Shown here: positions 36,327-44,472 of the stretch, piece by piece | Position numbering within the stretch: the first letter of the stretch is position 1 | Layout of the letters: every line of letters starts with the position of its first letter | DNA from: Amycolatopsis alba DSM 44262 | Lineage (GTDB): Bacteria; Actinomycetota; Actinomycetes; Mycobacteriales; Pseudonocardiaceae | Assembly (NCBI RefSeq): GCF_000384215.1 | Contig: NZ_KB913032.1 | Location: 8,331,605 to 8,395,604, forward strand | Direction: 5' to 3' | DNA length: 64,000 nt | Position numbers and translations under genes: made by a program | The notes under the pieces: model-generated | Databases searched by the model: none | What the model was told of the DNA's origin: nothing | What the model saw: the letters and a program-made list of their open reading frames with translations, nothing else

Positions 36327-37256
36327 ATGAAACAGTTCCGTTTCGCGGTGCAGATTCGCAATGCCGGCCACGGGAAGGAATGGCGGGCCAAGGCTCGCCG
36401 AATGGAGGAGCTGGGCTATTCGGCGCTGCTGATCCCGGATCATCTGAGCGACCACTGGGCGCCGCTGGTCTCCCTGACCATCGCCGCCGAGGCGACCAGT
36501 TCGCTCAAGGTCGGTTCCCTGGTGCTCAGCAACGACTACCGGAATCCCCTGTTGCTCGCCAAGGAGATCGCCGCGCTGGACAACGCCAGCGACGGCCGGG
36601 TCGAATTCGGCCTCGGCGCGGGCTGGAAGAAGGAGGATTACGACAGCCTCGGCATTCCCTACGACCCGCCGGGCGTGCGTATCGAGCGGATGACGGAAGC
36701 CCTCGCGATCATGAAGGAATTCTGGGCGACCGGGGCGGCGAAATTCGACGGCGACCATTACACCGTCGACGCGCGAATCGGCCCGCCCCTGCCGAAATCC
36801 ACCCCGCATCCGCCGGTGATCATCGGTGGCGGCAGCCGGAGGCTGCTGTCGCTGGCGGCCAGGGAGGCGGACATCGTGAGCTTCAACGCGCGCCTCACCT
36901 CCGGGACCATCGACCTGGATGTGGTGAAGTCGATGACGGCGAAGGCGTACGCGGAACGATCCGGCTGGGTCCGGAAGGCCGCCGGAGACCGGTTCGACGC
37001 GCTCGAACTCCAATGCCTGGTCGTCGTCTGCCAGGTGGTCCCGGATCGCGCGGAGACCTTCCGGAACATCGCCGCCCATTCCCCGCTGACCGTGGAGGAG
37101 CTGACCGAATCGCCCGCGTTCCTGGTCGGCACGGTGGACGAGATCTGCACCTCGCTGGAGGAACGGCGGGCGGAGTACGGCTACTCCTACTGGGTCGTAC
37201 CCGAGCCAGACATGGAGCGGTTCGCCCCGGTCGTCGACCGGCTGACCGGCCGATGA
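36327..37256 (+). CDS. LLM-class F420-dependent oxidoreductase
   Basis: A 309-residue luciferase-like monooxygenase-fold protein. FRFAVQIRNAGHGKEWRAKARRMEELGYSAL, interrupted here by typical spacing, begins the barrel; FGLGAGWKKEDYDSLGIPY and PPVIIGGGSRRLLSLAAREADIV are the well-known family segments. Members of this TIGR03621-like group use coenzyme F420 for hydride transfer, common in actinomycetes. The start at 36327 fits the family; a TAAAAT box 13 bp upstream would give a very short leader. It ends module D and converges with the aldehyde dehydrogenase gene. Confidence 0.85.
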   Translation: MKQFRFAVQIRNAGHGKEWRAKARRMEELGYSALLIPDHLSDHWAPLVSLTIAAEATSSLKVGSLVLSNDYRNPLLLAKEIAALDNASDGRVEFGLGAGWKKEDYDSLGIPYDPPGVRIERMTEALAIMKEFWATGAAKFDGDHYTVDARIGPPLPKSTPHPPVIIGGGSRRLLSLAAREADIVSFNARLTSGTIDLDVVKSMTAKAYAERSGWVRKAAGDRFDALELQCLVVVCQVVPDRAETFRNIAAHSPLTVEELTESPAFLVGTVDEICTSLEERRAEYGYSYWVVPEPDMERFAPVVDRLTGR

Positions 37257-37258
37257 CC

Positions 37259-37271
37259 GGGGGCCGCCCCC
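37259..37271. terminator. short GC hairpin between convergent operons
   Basis: GGGGG-CCG-CCCCC lies in the 30-bp gap between the F420-enzyme stop and the aldehyde dehydrogenase stop. The stem is only five bases, so this is a weak call supported mainly by position. Confidence 0.35.
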
Positions 37272-37286
37272 CTTGTTCCGGTGGCT

Positions 37287-38846
37287 TCACCGTGGACTGT
37301 TCCGGATGCTGATGCCCTGCAGGTGCGTGGTGCGCAGGATCGGATAGTGCAGTTCACCGTAGGGCCCGCCGGTCCGGCCGGTCCCGCCGTGGGTGGCGAG
37401 GACCGGCGCGAACGCGATATGGGAGTCGTTGACCCGCAACAGACCGCCGTTGCCCACCCGCTCGGTGAACGCCGTCGTCACCGCGTCGTCCCCCGTCCAC
37501 AGCGAGTTCCGCAACCCGTACCGGTTCGTGTCGACGAAGGCGATCACGTCGTCGAGCAGGTCGTGGTCCGCACCCGCTTCGGGGACGACGATCGGGAGCA
37601 TCGGGAAGAACGTCTCTTCCGCGACACAGCGGAGTTCCCGTGCCCTGGCGAGGCCCTGGACGCGGAGCACGGCGGGTTCCAGGAACAGCCCGCCGTCCGC
37701 CGGACGGCCGTGCACGTCCAGGCGCCGCCCACCGCACCGCACCTCCGCCCCGCCCTGCCGGGCCTCGGCGAGGAAGTCGAAGAACAGATCCTGTTTCAGC
37801 ACCGGTGAAAGCAGCACCTCGGGATCGTCCGGATAACCCGGCCGGATCGACCGCGCACGGTCGACCACCCGCTCGATCAGTTCTTCGGCGATCGCCGGAT
37901 GCGCGACCGCGTACTTGGGCACCATGCAGATCTGGCTGGAACCGTGGAAGCATTCGCTCAGCGCGTCGGCGGCCGCGTCCAGATCGGCGTCGTGCCACAC
38001 CACGACCCCGTCGTTCCCGGACAGCTCCAGAATGGCCTTCTTGCCCTTCGCCACCCAGTCCTGGCCGAGCTTCAGCCCGGTGGCGCTGTCCCCGAAGAAC
38101 ATCAGGTCGTCGGTCAGCTCGCTGTTCAGCCACTGCCGCAGGATCCTCCTGCTGTCCCCGCTGACCAGGTTGATCGCTCCGCCCGGCAGGCCGTGCCGGT
38201 CCAGAATGGGCGCGAGGATCTCCTGGTACAGGAACATCACGCTCATCGGCGTCGCCCGTGGCGCCTTCACCACCAGCGAATTCCCGCCGAGCAGGGCCAT
38301 GATCCCCAGCCCCGAGTTCGACCCCGCGGCGTTCTGCGGCGGGTTGACGCAGACCACGCCGTCCGGTTTGCGGGCGAGGACGAGCAGGCGGCCGTCGCGT
38401 TCCTCCTCCTGTCGCAGCTGGCCGAACTGCCAGTCCAGGGTCTCCGGGCCGGTCCCCCGCAGGACCCCGCTCGTCTCCCATTCCGCGAGCCTGCGCGGAT
38501 GCCCTTCCGCCACCAGGAGATCCACGAACTCCTCCGCGTGCTCACCGACGGACCGGTGGAAGTCGTCGCCGACCTGCCGTCGCACCTCGAGCGGGACGGC
38601 GGCCATCAGCGGCTTCGCCCGCGCGGCGGCTCGCAACGCGGCCGCCACCTGCTCGTCCGAACTGAGCGCGCACCGCCCCACCAGGTCCTTCCCCGCCTCC
38701 TCCGGCGAGCGGAGACCCAGTTCGAGGCCGCGTTTGAGATCGAAGGCGGTGGCCGGATCGTCCAGGAAGGCCGCGGCACGGATGACGTACGTCCAGCCGC
38801 TGCCCGCGGTGGCACGGCCGTCGATGAACAGGTCGTAGCTCCTCAT
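37287..38846 (-). CDS. aldehyde dehydrogenase-family protein
   Basis: A 519-residue ALDH-superfamily protein. The NAD region is recognisable (VCVNPPQNAAGSNSGLG, VVKAPRATPMSV), the general-base motif reads LELSGNDG, and the nucleophile lies in HGSSQICMVPKYAV, where the cysteine is kept. The C-terminal LRNSLWTGDD and VNDSHIAF regions are also typical. The N-terminal 90 residues are unlike usual ALDHs. It may oxidise an aldehyde or reduce an acyl thioester. The ATG at 38846 overlaps the TrpB-like stop (ATGA); it is the last gene of the SARP-led operon. Confidence 0.85.
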   Translation of the reverse strand: MRSYDLFIDGRATAGSGWTYVIRAAAFLDDPATAFDLKRGLELGLRSPEEAGKDLVGRCALSSDEQVAAALRAAARAKPLMAAVPLEVRRQVGDDFHRSVGEHAEEFVDLLVAEGHPRRLAEWETSGVLRGTGPETLDWQFGQLRQEEERDGRLLVLARKPDGVVCVNPPQNAAGSNSGLGIMALLGGNSLVVKAPRATPMSVMFLYQEILAPILDRHGLPGGAINLVSGDSRRILRQWLNSELTDDLMFFGDSATGLKLGQDWVAKGKKAILELSGNDGVVVWHDADLDAAADALSECFHGSSQICMVPKYAVAHPAIAEELIERVVDRARSIRPGYPDDPEVLLSPVLKQDLFFDFLAEARQGGAEVRCGGRRLDVHGRPADGGLFLEPAVLRVQGLARARELRCVAEETFFPMLPIVVPEAGADHDLLDDVIAFVDTNRYGLRNSLWTGDDAVTTAFTERVGNGGLLRVNDSHIAFAPVLATHGGTGRTGGPYGELHYPILRTTHLQGISIRNSPR

Positions 38847-40198
38847 GACGCCAGCCCCCTGGCCAGTTCGGCCCGTTCCTCGGCGAACGACTCGACGTCG
38901 CGCAGCTCACCGGCGTTGAACCGCCCGTACGCCCCGAGGTCCAGGTCCCCCCGGCCGCTCCAGCAGAACACGATCGTGGCCTTGCGCCGCTCCTCCCGGC
39001 AGCGCCGGGCCACGTCGAACACCGCGCGAATCGCGTGCGCGGTCTCCGGGGCGGGCAGCAGACCGGTGAGCCGGGCGGCGATCCGCGCCGCCTCGAACAC
39101 CTCCACCTGCTGATACGCGACAGCGTCCAGCACGCCCTCGTGGCGGAGCAACCCGATCAGCGGCGCGGCACCGTGGTACCGCAGCCCGCCTGCGTGGATG
39201 GGCGGTGGGCTGAAGTCGTGGCCGAGGGTGTACGTGCGGACCATCGGCCCGGTGCCTCCCGCGTCCGGGTAGTCGTACCGGTAGGTGCCTTTGGTGAGGG
39301 TCGCGCACGCGGCGGGCTCGGCCGCGATGATCTGCGTGTTCACCGCACCGCTCAGCTTGTCCGGCACCCAGGGCAGCGCGAACCCGCCCATGTTCGAGCC
39401 ACAGCCGACCGACGCGATCAGGTAGTCCGGTTCGCGGCACAGCTCGTCGAGCTGTTCGCGTGCCTCCAGCCCGACCACGGTTTGGTGCAGCAGCACGTGA
39501 TTGGCGAACGCGCCCATGGAGAACCGGGAGTCCGGGTCGGCGCGCACGACTTCGAGCGCCTCGGACACGGCCGTCCCCTCGTTCCCCGGATGGCCGGGGT
39601 CCTGCTCCAGCAGCTTCCGGCCGAACTCGGTGCCCGTGCCGGGGCTCGGCTCGACCCGCGCCCCGAAGGACTCCATCAGGTGCCGCCGATAGGGCTTCTG
39701 ATGGTAGGAGGCGCGCACCATGTACACCCCGACCTCGATCCCGGCAAGCGCCCCGGCCAGCGCGAGCGCGCTGCCCCACTGTCCGGCGCCGGTGTCGGTG
39801 ACCAACCGCCGGATGCCCTGGTTCTTCGCGAAGTACGCCTGCGCGAGGGCCGAGTTCAGCTTGTGGCTGCCGGAAGGGCTGCCGCCCTCGTACTTGAAGT
39901 AGATCTCAGCGGGCGTGTCCAGGTAGTTCTCCAGCGCGCGGGCCCGCATCAGCGGGGTCGGCCGCCAGGCCCGGTACGCGTCACGGACCTTTTCCGGAAT
40001 GGCGATCCAGCGTTCGATCGACCGGTCCTGGGCCACCAGCGCGCTGGGCAGCAGGCGTTCCAGGTAGTCGTCGCTCGCCTGCTCCCCGGTGGCCGGGTCG
40101 AGCATTTCGTCCTGGGCCCTCGGCAGATCCGGGGCCACGTTGTACCAGCGATCGGGCAGCCGGTCCTGGCTTAGCTCCAGTCGTTCGAGCGGGATCAT
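38843..40198 (-). CDS. TrpB2-type PLP beta-synthase
   Basis: A 451-residue fold-type II PLP enzyme of the long tryptophan-synthase-beta group (TrpB2). RPTPLMRARALE, GSPSGSHKLNSALAQA (PLP lysine in SHKLN) and DTGAGQWGSALALA are the signature segments, and SVGCGSNMGGFA is the phosphate-binding loop. No trpA or other Trp gene is near, so this is not the housekeeping enzyme. TrpB-type enzymes add a nucleophile (indole or other) to aminoacrylate from Ser or phosphoserine. In this setting it probably builds a non-standard beta-substituted alanine (inference). Coupled to both neighbours by four-base overlaps. Confidence 0.9.
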   Translation of the reverse strand: MIPLERLELSQDRLPDRWYNVAPDLPRAQDEMLDPATGEQASDDYLERLLPSALVAQDRSIERWIAIPEKVRDAYRAWRPTPLMRARALENYLDTPAEIYFKYEGGSPSGSHKLNSALAQAYFAKNQGIRRLVTDTGAGQWGSALALAGALAGIEVGVYMVRASYHQKPYRRHLMESFGARVEPSPGTGTEFGRKLLEQDPGHPGNEGTAVSEALEVVRADPDSRFSMGAFANHVLLHQTVVGLEAREQLDELCREPDYLIASVGCGSNMGGFALPWVPDKLSGAVNTQIIAAEPAACATLTKGTYRYDYPDAGGTGPMVRTYTLGHDFSPPPIHAGGLRYHGAAPLIGLLRHEGVLDAVAYQQVEVFEAARIAARLTGLLPAPETAHAIRAVFDVARRCREERRKATIVFCWSGRGDLDLGAYGRFNAGELRDVESFAEERAELARGLAS

Positions 40199-40737
40199 CG
40201 GGCGCCTTCCCGGACGGGCAGGTCGACCGCGAGCGGTTCGTCCAGGGGCCGCACGTCGAAGGTCACCCGCACGGTCGCGACGACGACGCCGTCCGGATCC
40301 CGTGCCTCGCCCACCGCACCGGTCCGGGTGTGCCCGCGCTCGGACACCTCCCGCAGGACCTCGGCGGTCTCCCCGGTCAGTTTCCCGATCGCCTCGACGT
40401 CGCCACGGGCCGGTCCGCTGTAGTCGATCTCGGCTTTCCGCGCGACGAAGGTCACCTTGTTCATGTGAACCGCGAAGGCGCCGACGAACGCGGACGCCGC
40501 GGCGAACTCCGCCACCTGGAACAGCGCGGCGGCGTGCATGGTGCCGACGTGGTTCCGGAGGTCGTCGACCAGCCCGAGCCTGGCCTTCGCCCGCCCGTCG
40601 GCGAGTTCCACGAGTTCCACCCCGGTGAACCGGTTGAACGGCACGGCCTGCTCGACCAGGCTCCGGAGCTGGTCGTAGTCGATCACCGGCCCGTGGGCGA
40701 CGCCGTCCCGTCCTGGATGCTGCGATTCCTCAGTCAT
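40195..40737 (-). CDS. hotdog-fold thioesterase-like protein (DUF4442/PaaI type)
   Basis: A 180-residue protein whose middle (RAKARLGLVDDLRNHVGTMHAAALFQVAEFAAASAF, split by normal loops) has the hotdog central helix with the HVGTMHAAALF phrase found in DUF4442/PaaI-like proteins. Likely role: release or editing of an acyl-CoA or acyl-ACP in the pathway. ATG 40737 overlaps the upstream gene's stop (ATGA) and the stop overlaps the TrpB2 start. The reading frame extends further upstream, but the extension lies inside the PPOX gene. Confidence 0.78.
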   Translation of the reverse strand: MTEESQHPGRDGVAHGPVIDYDQLRSLVEQAVPFNRFTGVELVELADGRAKARLGLVDDLRNHVGTMHAAALFQVAEFAAASAFVGAFAVHMNKVTFVARKAEIDYSGPARGDVEAIGKLTGETAEVLREVSERGHTRTGAVGEARDPDGVVVATVRVTFDVRPLDEPLAVDLPVREGAR

Positions 40738-41246
40738 AGAAGCTCCCCATCCTCGACATCTGCTGAATTCGAACCCGTCGCCCAGTCCACCGGCTTCCCG
40801 GCCGCCGGAGGCGCCGCCAGCTCCACGTAGATTCCGTCGCGGCTCGCGAAAAAGCGCTCGTACAGGCGCCTGCCGAATCCGTAGGCGTCCCGGAGTTCCC
40901 GCTCGGCCCGTTCGGCTTCGGCGGGATCGAGCAGGCGGGCCCGGCCCGTCGCCAACGGGCCGAGGAGACCGCCGCGCGCACCGCAGGGGCCGACCAGCAC
41001 CTCGGGATTTCGGCGCAGGCGCCGCACTTTCCCGGCGCCGGCATCGGTGCGGAAGTACAGGCGATCCGCGGCGCGGGCGAACCACACCGGGGTGGCGACC
41101 GGCTCCCCGTTCGCCCGGTAGGACACGACCAGGCAGTACTTGTGCCCGTGGAAGCGGGCCGGATCCCATTCCGCGCTCACCGGATACGAGTTCGTCTCGC
41201 GCCGGAGCACCGCCGCGTAGAACCGGTTCTCCCACCGCCGCGTCAC
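40734..41246 (-). CDS. PPOX/F420-type split-barrel protein
   Basis: A 170-residue protein with the split-barrel signature of PPOX-class F420-dependent oxidoreductases: VVSYRANGEPVATPVWFAR, then DRLYFRTDAGAGKVRRLRRN and VLVGPC. The family binds F420, FMN or heme and performs small redox steps. GTG 41246 overlaps the SARP stop (GTGA), so the protein is coupled to the regulator gene. The longer frame starting at 41399 is inside the SARP gene and unlikely. Function in the pathway unknown. Confidence 0.8.
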   Translation of the reverse strand: MTRRWENRFYAAVLRRETNSYPVSAEWDPARFHGHKYCLVVSYRANGEPVATPVWFARAADRLYFRTDAGAGKVRRLRRNPEVLVGPCGARGGLLGPLATGRARLLDPAEAERAERELRDAYGFGRRLYERFFASRDGIYVELAAPPAAGKPVDWATGSNSADVEDGELL

Positions 41247-43327
41247 TGTGGCAACCCCGCTTCCCACGGGGTATCCGTCACCGCCCGCTGCGGCACGGTG
41301 ACCAGCACGTCGATCAGGCTCTCCACGTCGGCCTTCCAGCCGAACACGCGCGCCTGCCGGACGATGTGCAAGAAGAGAACTCCGTTCCGGTGCACCCACA
41401 ATTCGGGATCTCCGGTGATTCCGTCAACCTGCGGCCGGATCGGGGTTGTCTCCTTGCTCCTGCGCACGGCCTCCCCGACCGCGAGCAGCCGGTTCATCAG
41501 CCTGCGCACCGCTTGGCGGGTGACCTCCCCCGGTTCGGCCTCGGCCAGTTCGCGGGCGTACAACGCGACCAGCCCGTGCGCGCGGTACCGCGGCTCTCCC
41601 TCTTCGTCCGGCCCCACCGGCTCCACCAGTCCCGCTTCGGCCAGCCGCCTGGTCAGCCATCTTCCGTCGCCGTCGCTCAGCAGCCCCAGGCTCCACGCGC
41701 CGAACTCCCCCGGTGGCAGCAAACCCATCCGCCGGAAAGCCAGTCGCGTCGGACTGTCCAAAGTGGAGACTCTGGCCGCGAACGCGGACCGCACTTTGAG
41801 CTCGCCCAAGCAGGTACGAGGATCGCGCAGCAGACCGCCCAGCGCCGACGGCGATTCCGCGGGCCGGCGCAGCAGTCGTTCGCGGAGGACATCGAGCGCG
41901 AGCGGCAGTCCCTCGCACACCCTCGCCAGCTGGTACGCGCCATCAGGCTCGGCGGCCATCCGCTCGGCGCCCAGCGCGGGTTCGAGCAGCTCACAGGCCG
42001 CGGCGTTGGCGAGCGGTTTCAGCCGCAGCCACAAGGCGTCCGGTACCTCGGTGCCCGGAGCGCGGGAGACGACCAGCACGGCGCAGCCGGGGCTCTCGGG
42101 TAACGCCCGCACGACTCGCGCGGCATCGGCCACATCGTCGAGGACAAGCAGGATCCGGCGGCCAGCCACCCGTCGGCGCAAGACCTCGGCCCGGTCCGGC
42201 GTCTTCGGGGGAAGCAGCTCGCGACGGACACCGGAGGCCAGGAGCAGGCCTGCCAGTGCGTCGCCGGGCTGCTCGTGGCCGGGACCGTCGCCGAGCCGGA
42301 AATACCATTGCCCGTCCGGATAATGCCGGCGCAGGCGATGCGCGACCTCGATCGCGACCGCGCTCTTGCCGACGCCCGGCAGCCCGGAAACGACGGCCAC
42401 CGCACCCTCGGGCCGGAGGGACAGCCAATCGACCAGTTCACGGATCTCGCTGTCCCGGCCGATCATCCGCTCCGGCGCGATCGGCAGCGGCCCGACCGGA
42501 TGCTCCGCACGAGAGGCGGGCAACCCGCCGTTCGACCGCGTGGCCGCCGGGACCCGGTCCGGTTCACCGGCCAGGATCTCCCGGTGCAGTCTGGTCACCG
42601 CGGCGCCGGGTTCGATGCCGACCTGCTCCACCAGCACCGACCGCAGGCTCCGGTAGACGTCCAGCGCTTCGGCCCGCCGCCCGCAGCCGTAGAGCGCCGT
42701 CATCAGCTGCGCCGCGAACCCTTCCCCCGCGGGATGCTCGGCGGCGAGCGCGCGAAGCTCACCGATGACCGCCGCGCTCTGGCCCGCCTCGATGTCCAGA
42801 TCGATCCGCCTGCTCAGCACCCACAGCCGCTGTTCGTCCAGCCTCGCGACGTGCTCCTGCCGGAGCCGCTCGGACGGCACGCCCGCGAGCGCGGGCCCGC
42901 GCCAGAGTGCCAGCGCCGCCGACAGATGCCCGCGCTCGGCGAGCGAGTCCCCGATCAGTGCGGCCTGGTCCGCGAGCTCGACCTCGGCGTGGAAGTCCCG
43001 TAGATCGAGCTCGCCTGCCGCGACCTCGACCAGGTAGCCGCTTTCCACGGTGCGGACGAACACCCGGTCCCCCAGCGTCTGACGCAGCCGGGAGATGAGC
43101 GCGTGCAGTGCCGTACGGCTTCCGTTCGCCGGGTCGTCCCAGACGATCCGCATCAGTTCCGCGGCGCTCACCGGCTGATTCGCTTTCAGCAGAAGGCCTG
43201 CCAGGATCGCGAGCCCTTTTCCGCCAAGCCGGATCTCGCGACCGTCGTGGCGGAGTTCGACGGACCCCAGCAGCGAAAAGCGCCGATCCGGCGGCCGGGC
43301 ACGTTGTTCGGCGTGGTCGCTCGACAC
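41243..43327 (-). CDS. SARP/AfsR-like regulator with NB-ARC ATPase
   Basis: A 694-residue pathway activator. The N-terminal winged helix (RFSLLGSVELRHDGREIRL through VESGYLVEV) is followed by the BTAD tetratricopeptide-like region, then an NB-ARC domain with Walker A GLPGVGKSAVAI and Walker B ILLVLDDV. The long C-terminal TPR array of AfsR is missing. GTG 43327 is chosen because GGAGG stands five bases before it; GTG 43339 is the in-frame alternative. It leads the five-gene leftward operon, which is fully coupled, so its level rises with its own targets. Leu409 is encoded by the rare TTA codon at 42101-42103. Confidence 0.92.
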   Translation of the reverse strand: MSSDHAEQRARPPDRRFSLLGSVELRHDGREIRLGGKGLAILAGLLLKANQPVSAAELMRIVWDDPANGSRTALHALISRLRQTLGDRVFVRTVESGYLVEVAAGELDLRDFHAEVELADQAALIGDSLAERGHLSAALALWRGPALAGVPSERLRQEHVARLDEQRLWVLSRRIDLDIEAGQSAAVIGELRALAAEHPAGEGFAAQLMTALYGCGRRAEALDVYRSLRSVLVEQVGIEPGAAVTRLHREILAGEPDRVPAATRSNGGLPASRAEHPVGPLPIAPERMIGRDSEIRELVDWLSLRPEGAVAVVSGLPGVGKSAVAIEVAHRLRRHYPDGQWYFRLGDGPGHEQPGDALAGLLLASGVRRELLPPKTPDRAEVLRRRVAGRRILLVLDDVADAARVVRALPESPGCAVLVVSRAPGTEVPDALWLRLKPLANAAACELLEPALGAERMAAEPDGAYQLARVCEGLPLALDVLRERLLRRPAESPSALGGLLRDPRTCLGELKVRSAFAARVSTLDSPTRLAFRRMGLLPPGEFGAWSLGLLSDGDGRWLTRRLAEAGLVEPVGPDEEGEPRYRAHGLVALYARELAEAEPGEVTRQAVRRLMNRLLAVGEAVRRSKETTPIRPQVDGITGDPELWVHRNGVLFLHIVRQARVFGWKADVESLIDVLVTVPQRAVTDTPWEAGLPQ
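42101..42103 (-). other. TTA leucine codon in SARP gene
   Basis: The codon for Leu409 (VRALPES) is TTA, read on the minus strand. TTA is very rare in high-GC actinomycetes, and in streptomycetes it makes translation depend on the developmental tRNA encoded by bldA (established there; inferred here). Confidence 0.75.
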
Positions 43328-43416
43328 GAATACCTCCACCGCATTCTTGGCGAAGTGCCTTTTATCATGGAAATCATTGGTGCCGTACTCGTCACTCTAA
43401 TTCATCGAAAACGCAC

Positions 43417-44472
43417 TCAGGCTTCGTCCACGTCGGCGTGAACCGCGTCGCCGCGCCGCTCGAGCCGCACCGCCAGTTCACGCCAGACCTTGGCGTTCGC
43501 ATAGGCGAGTTCGGCGACGGTGCCGGAACAATGCGCCGGCACCGTGGCGGCGACCCGTTCCCACTCGGTCATCCCGTTGATATGCGCGTCCAGCCAGCGC
43601 AGCAGCATGCGTCCCGCCTCACTGAACCGCAGCGACGGATCCTTGCGCAGCGTCCGGAGAACGGAAAGCTGGTCCACCGGCCGCTCAGGCCACGTAATCC
43701 GGTCACCGCTCCGATCCTGTCGCCGCTCGGCGGACGGCCGCTCGAAACCGCGTTGCCTGGGCGGCACCGGGTCCTGCCCGGCACGCAGGCGATCCCGGAC
43801 GTCCCGCGCCGTCGACGGCGCCACCCCTGCCTGTCGGGCGATCTCCCGGATCGGGGCATCCGGATTGATCATCATCAGCTCACCGGCCCGGCGTCGGCCC
43901 TCGGCGCTGCTGAGCGGTCGCACCCGCCCGTCCCGCCCGACCCGGATGGTCGACTGAGGAACTTCCTCAGTCGACCGTCTGCGGATCGCCCCCACCGTCT
44001 TGGCGGCGAGCCCCGTGGCCTCCGCGATGACCCGATCCGACCACTGTGGATGCGAACCGATGATCCGCGCGGCGGCCACCGTGCGGTCGGCCAGCGAAAG
44101 CGGTAGCCCGTGGGAGACGTTCACCTCGACGGCGATCACGAAGGCGTCTTTTTCGTCGCCCTCGAAGAATTGAGCCCTGATCTCGCGCTGGCCCCGCAGT
44201 ACCGCCGCACGCCACCGGTGCATCCCGTCGATTATCCGCATGCTCGGCCGGTGCACGACGATCGGCGGCAGAATCGCATCCGATTCCGCCAGCACCTGGG
44301 CGTGCTCGTAGTTCTCACCGGCCGTTCGCGGTGAATCCGCAGGCAGCAGGGAGTCGATCGGAACGACCTCCACCGGAATCTTGTCCAGTCCGCCGTCCGA
44401 TCGATGCCACAACACGGGGACACCGTTTCGTAAAGGTTTACCGGCCGATCCGGAATCGAGTTCGAAACTCAC
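43417..44472 (-). CDS. StrR-like ParB-fold pathway regulator
   Basis: A 351-residue regulator like StrR, NovG and the glycopeptide activators Bbr/Tei15. Residues about 35-130 form the ParB/Srx-like domain (VEVVPIDSLLPADSPR, ILPPIVVHRPSMRIIDGMHRWRAA, FEGDEKDAFVIAVEVNVSHGL). Residues about 130-225 carry two helix-turn-helix segments (DRVIAEATGLAAKTVGAIRRR and IREIARQAGVAPSTARDVRDR, split by loops). GTG 44472 has AGGGGGG just upstream. It stands alone, between the SARP operon and the BGC edge. Leu14 is a TTA codon, and a perfect StrR-type operator lies within its own coding sequence at 43948-43976. Confidence 0.92.
   Translation of the reverse strand: MSFELDSGSAGKPLRNGVPVLWHRSDGGLDKIPVEVVPIDSLLPADSPRTAGENYEHAQVLAESDAILPPIVVHRPSMRIIDGMHRWRAAVLRGQREIRAQFFEGDEKDAFVIAVEVNVSHGLPLSLADRTVAAARIIGSHPQWSDRVIAEATGLAAKTVGAIRRRSTEEVPQSTIRVGRDGRVRPLSSAEGRRRAGELMMINPDAPIREIARQAGVAPSTARDVRDRLRAGQDPVPPRQRGFERPSAERRQDRSGDRITWPERPVDQLSVLRTLRKDPSLRFSEAGRMLLRWLDAHINGMTEWERVAATVPAHCSGTVAELAYANAKVWRELAVRLERRGDAVHADVDEA
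43948..43976. promoter_or_regulatory. perfect StrR-type operator inside regulator gene
   Basis: GGTCGACTG, eleven bases (AGGAACTTCCT), CAGTCGACC. The 29 bases are a perfect palindrome apart from the single central base, far longer than coding needs alone would give. It shares its half-sites with the operator at 15800-15828 and sits about 500 bp into the StrR-like coding sequence, which suggests autoregulation or control of transcription from inside the gene (inference). Confidence 0.8.
44431..44433 (-). other. TTA leucine codon in StrR-like gene
   Basis: Leu14 of the StrR-like regulator (GKPLRNG) is encoded by TTA on the minus strand. Early TTA codons are typical of bldA-controlled antibiotic activators in streptomycetes. 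Confidence 0.8.

Noticed and set aside
38843..40198. Primary-metabolism tryptophan synthase
   Set aside because: No trpA, trpC or other trp gene nearby; the gene is coupled to a thioesterase and an aldehyde dehydrogenase.
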